In this document: positions 12,120 through 27,600 of the stretch, in pieces
Layout of the letters: every line of letters starts with the position of its first letter
How positions within the stretch are numbered: the stretch's first letter is position 1
Source of the DNA: Glandiceps talaboti
Taxonomy: Eukaryota; Hemichordata; Enteropneusta; Spengelidae
DNA: 64,000 nt
Direction: 5' to 3'
NCBI RefSeq assembly: GCF_964340395.1
Contig: NC_135556.1
Coordinates: 27,461,466 to 27,525,465, forward strand
The notes under the pieces: model-generated
What the model was told of the DNA's origin: nothing
The model's input: the letters and a program-made list of their open reading frames with translations, nothing else
Databases searched by the model: none
Position numbers and translations under genes: made by a program

Positions 12120-15100
12120 ATGTGTGTGTGTGTGTGTGTGTAAACAACTTAAAGTCAAAAACTGCTGAACCGATTGCCATGATATTTGGTGGGTCCATTA
12201 CCTTGGGTGTCTAGTTGGGAAATTGTTCAAATCAAAATGATCGCATCACAGGTGTGTGATTTGGGTAAAAAAATGTGATTTTTGGTCAAAAAACTACTGG
12301 GCAGATTGGTGCGAAATTTGGTGGGAACATTCTTTAGGGGGTGTAAAGTAAGATTTGTACATGACATGATGATTCCATCAGTGATATGCAAATTAGGGCT
12401 AAAAATGTGTCTTTTTGGTTAAAAATCTATAATTCCAAAACTACTGAGCAGATTGGGCTGAAATTTAATGGGAATGCATCTTGGGATGTATGGACAACAA
12501 TATATTAAGCATACAATGATTCCATGAGTGATATGCAAATTAGGTGTAAGAATGTTCATTTTTGGTCAAAAACTTATATCTCATAAAGTACTTGGTCAAT
12601 GAGTCTGAAACTTGGTGAGATGTTTCTGAAACTATTATTCTGCAGATTTTCTTCAAAATATTTTGACAAAATTGGCCCTAGCGACCATGACCACGCCCTT
12701 TAGCAACAACCAAATGGCAGTATATTTTGGTCAAATAACAATATCATCTGGTAGGCAAGTGAGTAAACATTCAAAAAATGTATGCAAATACCCTAGTAAC
12801 CATGACCACGCCCATAGCAACAGCCAAATGGTGGTGTATTTCACAAAGATAACAATGGGGTTTAATAGACAATTGAATAAACATTCAAAAAATGTATGTA
12901 AATTTGCCTAGCAACAAGACCACGCCCATAGCAACAGCCAAATGATCACGTGTATTGCAAAGACAATATCAGGAATTCATACACAAGTGAACAAAAACAT
13001 AGTATTACATAAATGTATGCAAATATATCTAACAACATGACCACGCCCATAGCAACAGCCAAATGATAGCATTTATCGTAAAGATAGCAACATGGTTGGA
13101 TAGGCAACTGGATAGTTATTCAGCAAATGTACACCTATTGTTAGTATGGACTAGCATATGGATAAACATTTTTAAAAACTGTACAGTTGTGCTACAACGC
13201 CATTGGCGGTATTTTTGAATACAATGTACCGATATATGTACATATAAGGAACTATTTTGAAACATAGTAATTAACTAGTGTTAATCTAACTTCCTGCACT
13301 TGTTTCCTGCTTCATAGAAGTTAAAAAGGTCAAGTGTACACATTGTAATTTGTATACATTTTGTGTTCATTTTTATATTTAGGTGTATAGAAATACAATT
13401 AATTCATTGAAAGTACACAGATTATATACTAAGTACAGTATATTCTCACTAACTTATAGGAAGCATTCAGTATAACTGTGGCAATTAAAAATGAAAGTTG
13501 CATCTCTTTGTCTCAAAGTACTGTACGGACAATGTAATGACACCACTCACCTGTCCACAACTGTTTCCATGTATACTGTAATCTAACTCTACATTTCTTC
13601 TGATAACACAAGATTCGATGAATAATACCCAAAGAACGTCTATAATAAAAAAAGGAAAATACAATGGTTTGGTTGTTCTGAATATTAGTATCACCAATGT
13701 ACACAGCTGACTTCAAAGAGTGTGCCTAGTCTGTGACTGAGGCCCCATATTTTACAGATGTCAGTTTACAATAGAGGAAAAACATAATACACATTAAAAC
13801 TTACTTTGGCTGCATGTACACGACAACGTTTTCAAATAAAATCAACCTATAAATATTTATGTACTTTCATACCATAGACCAACAGACTTTTTTAACAAAT
13901 GTATACGTGGAAACGACGAAGACGAAACTAATCGAAAATAATGCTGTTTGCTGTTAGTTACAAAGCGTCATGTGCAAACATAGCACAGTAGTTTGGAGCA
14001 TGCGTAAATACATTACTGATTGAGTCTGTACATCATGAGGTCAAATGTGTGCTTTTTTAAATGTTGTGTTTTAGGTCATTTACATAACTCCATTTTCAAA
14101 TCTTTCCAGTCTCGTCCATTTACATAGATTCCACTTTCGAATGAAAATAGAATGTTTGAAAATGACCCACTAGAGATGACCGTTCTCAGGGCATGTCTTT
14201 TGAAAATGGCAGGAGAGCTAAAAATCACTCTCCTGAAACCATCCAGGCGAGTGGTAGGCGAGTGATTTAATACCTCTCCTGAAAATAGTCAGGCGAGTGA
14301 AGAAAAAGAAATTTCATTTTCATTTCTATTTGTATTTTTGGCCAGTTGGCTCCGAATAAATAAAATTAACATTAAAAAAATGTATGCAAAAATATATTTA
14401 TAAGTAACAGTTCGTTTGGTTATTTGTACAACAATTATTATTGCAACAATTTTGTTAAGTCTGTGCACATCAAAATCTTGAAAAAATATTCATTTTTTTG
14501 TTGTGACTTCAAGTAGTACAATAGAAAACTAGGTTTTTAATTTCAAATTCTAACTGGTCTTGTTTTCTTAGAACGTTTTTATAAAAACATCTACCTGAAT
14601 ATCTCCTCCGGAAAGATTTATAGTCGCTACAAAGTACATGTTTTGGAGGGCATTGAAGAAACCACCACTTCTATTTCACTTAAAATGCAGCTAATTCAAA
14701 CTTGAGATTGTTCAAAACTATAATGAATTGACAAAAACTAACGTACCCCAGATGACAAATGCCTTCTGATGTTGAGCTTTGACGTTGACGTTAAATTGCT
14801 TGCCTAGTTTGTAACCGTTCACTTGATCCGAGACAATAAAACACGTAACCCCACCTAGTACCTGTGCACGGACGACCGGTGTCGCCGACTAAAGTAGCAA
14901 GATCCGTTCATGTCTGAGTAGCAGACCTACTTTGTTTTAGAAATCACGACAATGCAAAAATTCGAGCAAATATTTTATATGTTACAGCAGTCGATAAAGT
15001 CATGGAGGTAAAACAGACGTGGTCGGCAGTTGAATAGATCATCGGACAAAAACAATGAAACTGCGTGTTGGAGATTATGAAATAAAAACCCGGGAATTTC

Positions 15101-17997
15101 TCTGAAAACTGCACGAGAATAATAAGATAAGATGGGAAAATATCGACAGATTATCTTTATTTTTATTTTGTAAAATAATCGATCTTATAATATTTTATTG
15201 TCATTCTTTCAATGCCCTCCAAAACATCGCCAAGCTATTGTCAGAACTCTGGGCATGTACTTTGTGTAGCGACTATAAATCGAAGTTGTTGTTCATGTTC
15301 TGGAGGAGACATTCACGTAGGATGGTCTGCAAAACCACGTTCTAACAAAACTAGGCAGATCGGAATTTAAAACTAAACTCATCGATGGATTGTTGAAAAC
15401 GAGAACTCCAAACAGTCATCGTATCAATCGTAATTGCGCAATTTGCAATGATGCGAAAGTTGAAATCTCCCTGCATACTGAGCTGATCAATATTCATGAT
15501 ATGCCATGATATCATGCATGTCCCGCTTCGAATACGTCACTATTTTTCCCATATGAGGGTAGTACAATGCAAATTTCAGATACATATATATTATAGGTCA
15601 TGAATGACAGCGCTGACTTCAGCTGGAGATCGACCATTATGAACACGGAAGTGTTCCACGCTCCCACCACGTAATTTTACCGAATAAACGTTGATTTTTA
15701 TGGTAAGCACATATTGAAAATTGATATAAAATAACATCAGGCTGTTGTACAGGTTGGTTGGGGCCCACGCGAGTGGAAAATCGCTCTCGTGGATATTAAT
15801 TTGCGTGAGCGGTAGGCGAGCGGAGCGATCGCTCGCCTCAAAAGGCATGCCCTGAGTTCTGTAAAATCAAGTTTACATGGAAATACAATAAACATGTACT
15901 TGCAAATAGAGGCCCATAACTAGGTTTTTCATCATATGTAAAATTAATACCTTGTACTTACATATAGAGGTCCATAGGTATGTTTTTCATCATATGTAAA
16001 ATTAATACCTTGTACTTACATATAGAGGTCCATAGGTATGTTTTTCATCATATGTAAAATTAATACCTTGTACTTACATATAGAGGTCCATAGGTATGTT
16101 TTTCATCATATGTAAAATTAATACCTTGTACTTACATATAGAGGTCCATAGGTATGTTTTTCATCATATGTAAAATTAATACCTTGTACTTACATATAGA
16201 GGTCCATAGGTATGTTTTTCATCATATGTAAAATCAATACCTTGTACTTACATATAGAGGTCCATAGGTATGTTTTTCATCATATGTAAAATCAATACCT
16301 TGTACTTACATATAGAGGTCCATAGGTATGTTTTTCATCATATGTAAAATTAATACCTTGTACTTACATATAGAGGTCCATAGGTATGTTTTTCATCATA
16401 TGTAAAATTAATACCTTGTACTTACATATAGAGGTCCATAGGTATGTTTTTCATCATATGTAAAATTAATACCTTGTACTTACATATAGAGGTCCATAGG
16501 TATGTTTTTCATCATATGTAAAATTAATACCTTGTACTTACATATAGAGGTCCATAGGTATGTTTTTCATCATATGTAAAATTAATACCTTGTACTTACA
16601 TATAGAGGTCCATAGGTATGTTTTTCATCATATGTAAAATTAATACCTTGTACTTACATATAGAGGTCCATAGGTATGTTTTTCATCATATGTAAAATTA
16701 ATACCTTGTACTTACATATAGAGGTCCATAGGTATGTTTTTCATCATATGTAAAATTAATACCTTGTACTTACATATAGAGGTCCATAGGTATGTTTTTC
16801 ATCATATGACTCATAATAAATTCAACCATCAAATCTAATAAAGCACATGCCAGTGGCCTAGCTGGTAGATTCTTGTCTACTCTCTGCTTTCTATGTCTCA
16901 TTGGCTGTTGGTAAAGGAACATCATAGTGTTAAACTATAAACAGTGTTATCAATTAAAATCATAGTGTTAAACTATCAATCTATTCAGTGCTATCAATTA
17001 AAATCATAGTGTTAAACTATCAGTCTAATCAGTGTTATCAATTAAAATCATTGTGTTAAACTATGTCTAATCAGTGTTATCAATTAAAATCATAGTGTTA
17101 AACTATCAGTCTAATCAGTGTTATCAATTAAAATCATTGTGTTAAACTATCAGTCTAATCAGTGTTATCAATTAAAATCATTGTGTTAAACTCTCAGTCT
17201 AATCAGTGTTATCAATTAAAATCATAGTGTTAAACTATCAGTCTAATCAGTGCTATCAATTAAAATCATAGTGTTAAACTATCAGTCTAATCAGTGCTAT
17301 CAATTAAAATCATAGTGTTAAACTATCAGTCTAATCAGTGTTATCAATTAAAATCATAGTGTTAAACTATCAGTCTAATCAGTGCTATCAATTAAAATCA
17401 TAGTGTTAAACTATCAGTCTTATCAGTGTTATCAATTAAAATCAGTGTTAAACTATCAGTCTATTCAGTGCTATCAATTAAAATCATAGTGTTAAACTAT
17501 CAGTCTAATCAGTGTTATCAATTAAAATCATAGTGTTAAACTATCAGTCTAATCAGTGTTATCAATTAAAATCATAGTGTTAAACTATCAGTCTAATCAG
17601 TGTTATCAATTAAAATCATAGTGTTAAACTATCAGTCTAATCAGTGCTATCAATTAAAATCATAGTGTTAAACTATCAGTCTATTCAGTGTTATCAATTA
17701 AAATCATAGTGTTAAACTATCAGTCTAATCAGTGTTATCAATTAAAATCATAGTGTTAAACTATCAGTCTAATCAGTGTTATCAATTAAAATCATAGTGT
17801 TAAACTATCAGTCTATTCAGTGTTATCAATTAAAATCATAGTGTTAAACTATCAGTCTAATCAGTGCTATCAATTAAAATCATAGTGTTAAACTATCAGT
17901 CTAATCAGTGTTTTTTCTTGAACAGTACATTTTCTTTCTGGAATACAAATATGTCTTGAAGCACTTGATAGCCCCTTCCTGGTTCCCCCCCCCCCCA

Positions 17998-18045
<48 letters not shown>

Positions 18046-21000
18046 ACACAGACAAATGCACACAGACACAGACACACATATAAAGTACTTACAGCTCTGT
18101 ATAGCTCAACCCGAAATGTCATATTGGCATCATGTAAAAATGAATTGGCATATTGGTCCTGAAATATTAAGTAATATGACAATATCAGTGATAGCTGTAG
18201 GTGTGTTTCTTATCATACTTTCATACCAAATCTATTTTACAGACTTCAACAATTTTCTAAAGAGTACTTTTATAAGTAGTAATGCAGAACAAAAACAGCT
18301 TGAATCTTTGACTAGTTTTGCACCATTAGCAGCTTTCTCAAGAAGTTTGTCATGAATTAAAGACTAATTTTATATAAATTACAAAAATGTACTAAGCCTG
18401 GTACTAGTATACTGTTTATATACACAACCAACCTAGCAGTCGAAATAGCTCTGCTGTTTTTAATTTTGTTACATAAATGGTACAGAAGATGGACAAGGTG
18501 AACCTCAAATCCTGTATTAGTTGAGAATTTTCTAGAAACAGTAACAGTTCAACTATGCTACAATTAAGAATAACCATGGTTGTTTGTCAATCTCAATTAA
18601 TATCAAATACAAACCTGGTCAAAAATACCCCTACAAAACATATATCCCATCATAATTAGCTTATGACTTCATTCTCTGAGTTCACTACCATGGTTGTCGT
18701 TCTTTATGGTAGAATATATTTTTTTCAGGCAATGATGCCAAATTACCACAAAAAACCCACAAAAAACCCCACAAGAAAACAAAAACAAAAAACAATAGTA
18801 CCAATAGCATTGTAGCACAACTGTAAAGTCTGTGATAATTAATAAAATGTCATTAATAAAAGATGTTTGTGTACTTGCCTAACTACCCCTATTGTTATCT
18901 TTGCCATACACCATCATTTGGTTGTTGCTATGGGCATGTTGCTATGGGCACTTTCTTGGATATATATCCACTTGCCTAACTAATCTTTTTTTTTCTTTTT
19001 TTTAAAGGTCTTTCTGTTTCTTATTGGACATTTTCACTGTTTAACCTTTTTTTTAGTAAAGAGCATTGGGGCTGTTGCGTAATGTGCTGATAAGAATTTA
19101 CTATTATTATTATTATTATTATCTTGTTATCTTTGCAATATATGCACAACCATTTGGCTGTTGCTATGGGCATGGTAATGTTGCTAGGCATATTTGCATA
19201 CATTTTTTAATGTTTCTCTACTTGGCTACCCATCATATCCCTGTATTTATCTTTGCAATAGACATCATGGGCTATGGGCATGGTGTTGTAGCCATGTAAA
19301 TTTCATACATTACCTAGTACCCATTCCTGTATTTAACTTTGCAATATACATCACAGACTATGGACCATGAACAACGATGGACAATCAACTTAACCTAACT
19401 GTCGCTGACAGCGGAGCTAAAAAGAGGCATTTTACTATTTTTTAGTCACTACTTATTTTTGTGTTTTTGTTTTCGAGTGAAATAAGCAAAAGTAAGTCTT
19501 CAGTGAAAATTTCAAAGTTTACAGTATGTTGCTATTGAATGATTTGTTTAATTCTGCGCTATCTTTGACAAAGATCTGAAGCTTCACATTCATAAAATGA
19601 TATAATATATTAAATCATACTTTGATCAACTGTGTCAATTTTAGTGCAACATGAAATTATTTCTTCTGGCTTGCAAAATAAGTTAAAGTAAATGCCATGG
19701 TTCCTTCTTTAAAGGCCCATGTCAGAGAAGAAAATGGTTGTCTGGCAGAACTATCAATAAAAGTTTCATCCTGAACAAAACACTGATGAATGATATGGCT
19801 CTCTAGATAAGGTAGCACTAATGCAGGAATGTCAGATTGATACAGTGGGCTTTAACTAAACATTACACTTCACTGTTAGTGTTATCTAAGCATCACACAC
19901 TGAAGAGCAGAAAGACAGGGAAGTTTTTTAGTGTTCCTACCTCTGCAATACATGTTAGGATAATCATACATAGTTTACCATTGCCTAATTTCTCTTGATC
20001 TGAAAGAAATCACAAACATACATGATTACACATTATATTTGATATTTATTTATTCAATTGGTTTATATTTCAAAAGTATGTACTACGATGATGAATAACA
20101 CCATCAAAGGGGTGTCCCTGTATGAAATATAGCTATTTTGTAATGTGAGTTTTACCATTATTAGTATTTAACTCAAGACATGTCTGTCACATGTGAGCAT
20201 AGAAAAACACACCATAAACTCTTGAAACACAACACACTTGCATTTTGCTAAGACAAAACTGAAGTCGCTATCACTTATACATTTTTTACACTGTTGAAAT
20301 TTTGCTGTAATGAAACTGAAGCTGTCAACTATGCACATTTAAATACTAACCTTTGACATCCTGAAGTATGATGGAACAATACCTTAGAAAGGTCACCAGT
20401 ATGTTTGTTGGTTGACTAGTGCTCTCCAATGACATATCAATGGGAAGAACATCTGTAAAACATATTTTTAAGTTATCCCGTGAAAATATATCACTGGAAC
20501 TAGTTCAAATCAATTCATAAAACTTCAAATCTTAGAAGCACTGCCATATTGAACCAAGTCTTAGGAAATTTATTAGAAATTAGTAGAAAATCTTGATTTT
20601 CCTTATAGTTTCTTTTATACAGTCACTGATAGTTGAGAATCATACTATGAATCAATATGTAATGTTCATTATATTTTAACAGAAAAATAAATAAATTCTT
20701 GAATTTCATATCAATAAAAAATCTTTGCTATCTTTTATAAAGCATCCAAAAATTCCACTTCTGTTTGAAGGGCATGCAATGTTTATTTCAAAGTGGCCAT
20801 ATGGATGAGGATTTTGTACTTATTTTGGATTTTTAATTTATGGAACGATTTTACCTTGGCTTCGTACTTGAAAAATAAATGTGACACAACATATGCCAAA
20901 TCGTTGTTTGCAACTCAATAAATTGCAAAAGATTAATAAATGTGTAAAATGTTTGTTACTTTACGTACAATAACACTTTTTTTTTCTTTTTGCAATGTAT

Positions 21001-24000
21001 AATGTTACAAACACAGACTTAGACAATGTTGATTTACATTAATTTTTTCAAGTAGGAAGCCATGATAAAATTGTGGCAAAATAAATACCCAATCCTCATC
21101 CATATGGCCACTTCAATACATGCATTTATCTCATTTCAAAAAGCCATCATGACAGATATCTTAGTAAAGGTGAACTGTATCAAAACTAGTACTATACAGT
21201 GCAATGTATAAGGTGGTTGAATAGTTTGTACTAATGGCTTGGAAATGGAACATATAGAAAGCCTACATATTCAACCTACACTAGCTGTAACTTCGGTATT
21301 ATTCTTATAATCTGACAACCAACAATATATTTACTGAAAATTCTTCAGATACCAATAATTAGACGTACGTGTCAATTGGATCTTTATTTTTAATGTCTAT
21401 ACGTATATTGTACCATACTATTTGTATTGCTACACAAATATGTTTACCCACACATGATTCCATACAGCTCAGGGTGTAAAAATTATGAGTATGTTATTAT
21501 TATAATATTTAACAAAACTGTTTAAAAAATTTTCCAGTCACAGCTAGTGCAGCTTTGACAAGGCTAGCATAAAGCCACCAAACTTATGTCTAGCTACAAT
21601 TGAAAACTGATTTAATTGGTGTACCTACCTTGAGCAGCAGCATCTACTGCTAGTGGTGTCCTAGAAGTTGGACTCTCTGGTGGGCTGGTAGTGGACTCGG
21701 TGTGATTCTATGCAGTAAAATAATTTATGTATCACATTTTTGAAAACCATATCTACTATCTACATCATTCAAAGGCAGTGTGTATGGCATATTTTGAACA
21801 TCTGATCTTTTCATTTTTGCAATACATACAGCTAGAAATAGTTTACATGGAAGATACCACAAATGATGACAAATTTAACATTTACACACCAAATATGTCT
21901 TTTAAAACAAATACCTACATGGGTGAGAACTGTAATAAAATTTCTGTTGAGATGAACTGCTTCATACATGGCTAGTAGGATGGCATCACTTGCCCTATAG
22001 AGAAAGTAGGAGTGTGATTACATACATGTCCATAAAATTCTACATCTGCAGATTGGAAATGGAAAGATCTAGTTGCAAGACAAATGCATGAACAAATCTA
22101 TGCAATTACTGTATACACTTCTATGATTATAACATTAAATTTCCATCATATTTAAATCAAAGTAAATTCATGAATTTGTCAAATTGAGCAATGCTGTACT
22201 TTACAACAGTTGTGTGTTTCTCTTGACAGTTGTGAACTTTTTGTGAAATTTTACTACATAACTTGCACCTGAAAAAATTGAAAATAAATGTGGAAATGTT
22301 ATCTGAAGCTATCAAGTGCTTACCTGACTGGTTGGGTTGCAGCATCTTCAGTTACAAACATGCTCCCAACCTGTAACAACAAACATGGTAGGAAAAACAA
22401 ATTGTGTTATGGAATATCACTATCAAGACTGAAAAATGTATGGAGTCAACCACCTTTCTTTCAATTTATTGACAATAAGATGATCAGTCAGATTTATTGC
22501 ATGAAGTCTTACTATTTAAAGTAAGATACAACTCTGTCGGCCAGAAATCACAACTTTTTTGATTTGTCTTTGTCTACACTTACCATACTGGTCAAGGCTG
22601 AGAAAAGACCACCACTTCCAGGTTCATTTTTAGTTTCATATTGTCTGGAATAATATGGAAATGTAAGATTTACTATTGAACATGTCAAAGTGGAAAATCA
22701 CAACAAAATAATGCAGCTGTATGTATATGTTTTCAGAGAATCTGAATCTGAACTGTCACTAGAGGGCAGCATTCATACAATTTGAAAATTACTCTATGTA
22801 ATGTCCTAACCCTTTCTTTTGATGTTGTGAAAGGCAATGAAAGCTCCATAAATTTAAGTAGATATGAATGTTTGGGTGAAGTGGCAGTATCTATGAATCA
22901 ATGAATTCAACCTTACCTGTTAAAATCTTTGAAGGTTGATGAAATAACATATCCCAAACCCTGTACATGGAAATTATCAAACATTAGATTTATCAGTTAT
23001 ACCATAGTGAACAAAAAACACTGTCCAAGCAAATCATAATAAACAGACTGACAGTCTTATAATGTGCTTTTACAAAAAATAGTGCCAATGGCGCTGTAGC
23101 AAAACTGTACAGTTTCATTTGGCTGTTACTATGGACGTGGTCTTGTTGCTAGGTATATTTGCATACATTTTTTGAATGTTTATTCATTTGTCTATTAATT
23201 CCTGTTGTTAGCTTTGCAATACGCGTTGTCATTTAGCTGTTGCTATGGGCATGGTCTTATTGCTAGGCACATTTACATACATTTTTGAATGTTTATTCAC
23301 GTGTCTATTAATCCCTGTTGCTATCTTTACAATATAAACCATGGGTGTGGTCTTGTTGCTAGGCATATTTGCATACACTTTTTGAACTTTTTGAAAACAC
23401 TTCTAGAAACATCTCACCAAGTTTCAGTCTCATTGACCAAGTACTTTTTGAGATAAGTTTTTTGACCAAAATTCACATTTGTACACCTAATTTGCATATC
23501 ACTGATGAGATCATTATATGCTTAATATTTCTTCACCTATATACCCCCCTGATGCATCCCCATTAAATTTCAGCCCAATCTGCTCAGTATTGACCAAATG
23601 ATACATTTTTAGCCCTAATTTGCATATGGAATCATCATGTCATGAACAAATGTTTCCACCAAATTTCAGACCGATCTGCCCAGTAGTTTTTGAGTTTAAG
23701 TTTTTTGACCAAAAATCACATTTTTTGACCGAAATCACACACCGGTGGTAAGATCATTTTGATTTGAAATATTTCCCAACTAGACACCCAAGGTAATACA
23801 CCCACCAAATATGATGGCAATCAGCAGGGCAGTTTTTGACTTTAAGTTGTTTATGCCATTGACATTAAGGTGTGAAGTAGCCCATAAAAGATTTAATGGT
23901 TTCATTGCATCAATAAAACAAAAACCTTTCATTTCTAGGCTGTGTCAAAGCATTAATTAACTCCATGAATCATGTTTTTTCTGACCCAAAATGCACATCT

Positions 24001-24105
24001 CTAATGTGATCACTTCCATTTGAACAATCTCCCATCTACACGCCATTAGTAAAGTCCCCAGCAAATACCAAGGCGATCGGTCTGGTGGTTTTTGACTTTA
24101 AGTTG

Positions 24106-24162
<57 letters not shown>

Positions 24163-24515
24163 TTCCCCATGCCTATAGCACTACTGAACCTAGTTCAGTT
24201 GTGCTAAAAAACAGGATCGCTCAAAATAACTTGAAGCTTGAATTTCTTACGAAACAACATATATTCCTTTTAATACCGAGGTTGTGGGCTATCAGTTTTC
24301 AAAGGATCACTTCTTTTCCTCGGGAATGATGGTCTATTAAGAAATGAGCAATGTTTGCAATATGCATTGTCATTTGGCTATTACTATGGGCATGGTCTTA
24401 TTGCTAGGCGCATTTACATTTTTGAATATTTTGTGACACTGAGGTTGAACACCAATATTTTGAAGCTCTTTACACAAGAATTTTTGGTAATTTAGATAGT
24501 TTGGGTTTAGTTTTA

Positions 24516-24608
<93 letters not shown>

Positions 24609-27600
24609 TTTAGTTTTACTCACCGTTAATGCTAATTCATCATCCAATATGGATAACTTTACAATATATGGATTCACTGACTGTAATACAAAATATGCCA
24701 CAATGTCATCAAACTTCTAACATTCAAAACATTACACTATTTACTTTTCTGCCACTTTTTTTCCTGTCTTTTTACAGTTCGGTCCTGAGTGCAAAGTTCA
24801 TTTTATTATGTTGTAAATGTGGTGAATGGAAAGTTTTAAGTAATATATGATTCTCCTGACATGTTAAGGCATCAGTAATTGACATAAACAGTTGATGGCT
24901 GCTGTTTCCATTTGGTTATCTATTGTGGTTCAGTCATAAACACACAACAAATAAGCATTTACACTGAATATCAACTTTAACTGTCTGGAAACTCTGGAGA
25001 ACAAATTACACAACATGAGGTGTGCAACCATTTGCCTCAATGTACATGCGTATTGTTTATCTCATGAATACACTTTGTACGAATCTCATTGCCACAGCTG
25101 CCTTGAATTTCTTATTTTATGTATACTATAGACTACACATTGCGATGATGTGTGTACTTATTCTTATATAGCAATACCCCAAAATATAGTACCTAGACTA
25201 TACATTGCAATGGTGTGTGTACTTATTCTCACCAATACCCAAACCTAACTATCATCACAGAAAATAGTCATTCAAACGCTATCTATGCTTACCTCATACT
25301 TCCTATAGTTGACTAATATTGTAAGCAACAACATGGCGTCATAGCCATGATTTTGACGGGCCACTGGATTGGCTAAAATCTGAAAAAACAATATACATGT
25401 AGTGGATACTTATATCATGCAAGATACACAGAGTGAAAATAAATGAACTGAGCACTCAAATAATGGAAGCATGTGATTAAACAGTGTGTTCTAAATATAA
25501 CACTGTTGGGCCATGTTCCCTTTTCTTTGCATTCTCTCACATTGTTTTCTCTATTTAATCTATTTAGTTTTAGGCAACAGTCCTAAGATCTGGGGTTTAC
25601 ACAAAAAGACCTAGAAGTCCTGACTGACTCCTGTGATTTCAAATGAATTAAAACTAAACTATTATTCATATGAACTAACTGAATTTCAACTACTGGAAGA
25701 AGTGTTGTGAAAACGACAAAACAGTAAATATTATGTCAAAATGATAATAATTCTATTTGATATCACTTACCTGAACAATAGATTCAAAAACACTATTTAG
25801 CATAATATATTCCAATATTGTGTTCTGACTGACATTATCTGTCACCTGTAATAAGTAAACAAACATGACACATCGTATTCATTTCATTTCATATACTCAT
25901 TACAACTCATTAGCTAATAATCAAAAGGAGCACTAACAACAATGACTCTTTCAGTCTCTAGCTTACAATACATACATACATAAATATATACATAGTCAAA
26001 CAAATGTCAATTTCCTTCCTGCAGACTTATGAGAAACACTTTCAACAATGTGTACAAAACTACTTTTTTTTTTTACAGCTGTGAACTTCCTAGACAGCCT
26101 TGATTGCTTGATTATACATGTATATACCATCTTCAGACTTCTGCCTACAGATCAATTCAATAGTTTACTACTCTACAAAATGTGCCGAAGTGACTGCATT
26201 TGTCCAATGTGTAGGGCTGTGTTTATATCTGTGTGTGTGTGTGTGTGTGTGTGCATGTGCAAGTCTCCAAACAGTAAAATTTAGTTTATATTGTTTGATG
26301 ACTCACATTCCTAATACACTTTCTTCTTTCTTTATAGATAATGTCCAACCTTTTGAAAGGTTCAGTATCTCTGATGTGTTCATGATTAATACAAATTTTA
26401 CACCAGTTCAAATTCACCACCTTGATTAAAAAAATGGTGCTATCGTTTATACATTTGAACAGTGACGTTAAAGTGAATATTATGGATGTATCAATATGAA
26501 TACATCTTCATTGCCCCCCCCCCCCCCCAAACCCAGCTCCTCACACCTCCCTGCTCCTCAACCCTTCCCCTTCCTAAACAGAATGAAATCTTATCTAACA
26601 ATGTTATGATAGATGTGAGGATGCAATATGTAAATATATTGAGGCAGCGTTGGCTGTGAACATTTCTTTGATGAAATCAGCCATACTTACAGTTACTAGG
26701 ATCAGAAGTAATTTGAAACTGAGGTTCTTAAGACTGACAGCAGCATCACCAACAATTAGTTGATTGACATTTTCTATCAGCGCCTGAAGATAAAGTGTAC
26801 AGTAATATGATAAATCAATCACTTATGTTTAATATCATATCAACTGCCCACTGTTGTTGTAAATTATGCCAAAATACTTTAAATTAGACTGCATTATGGT
26901 AATCGTTGTAGAATCAGAGAAAGGGTAGATTTTTTTTACAATGATCTACATGTACTATTGTTCCTATTCAGTGCCATAGAACATTAAGTCATATTGGATT
27001 TTGACACTATACAAATTCTTTTGATCGATTTAGGAACACTGAAAGGGTCAATTCTATTGTAGGCATGAAGTTGTGGAAGCAATGGACACTTAGGACATCA
27101 CTTGTCTTGTAGGGGTAAAGCAAGGGACACTTATGGAGTTATGTGTAGGAGTGAAGCAATGGACACTAAGAGAGTCACTTGTATTGTGGGGGGGGGGAAG
27201 TTACAGAACCAATGGACACTTAGGACATCAATTGTAGTATGGGGTGGAGAAAAGGACACTTATACCTTAAGGGGTCACTTGTATAATTGTAGGGGTGAAG
27301 CAATGGGCACCAAGGGAGTCACTTGTATTGTAGGGGGGGGGGGAGTTGTATTGCAATGGGGGTCACTTGTAGGCAATAACACTATGAAATATAGGACACT
27401 GTGGGGTCACTTTTAAATGACGGCCACTATGGAGTCGCCATAAACCTATGGAATTGATGAATACTTTGAGGGTTACTTGTAGGATATGAATCTGTTGCAT
27501 CACACACTCTGAGGAGGTCACATGTAAGTATACCAGAAACACAGATGTGATTAATGACATTGAACGATTGATGTGCAGATTGATTTCATACTCTACATGT

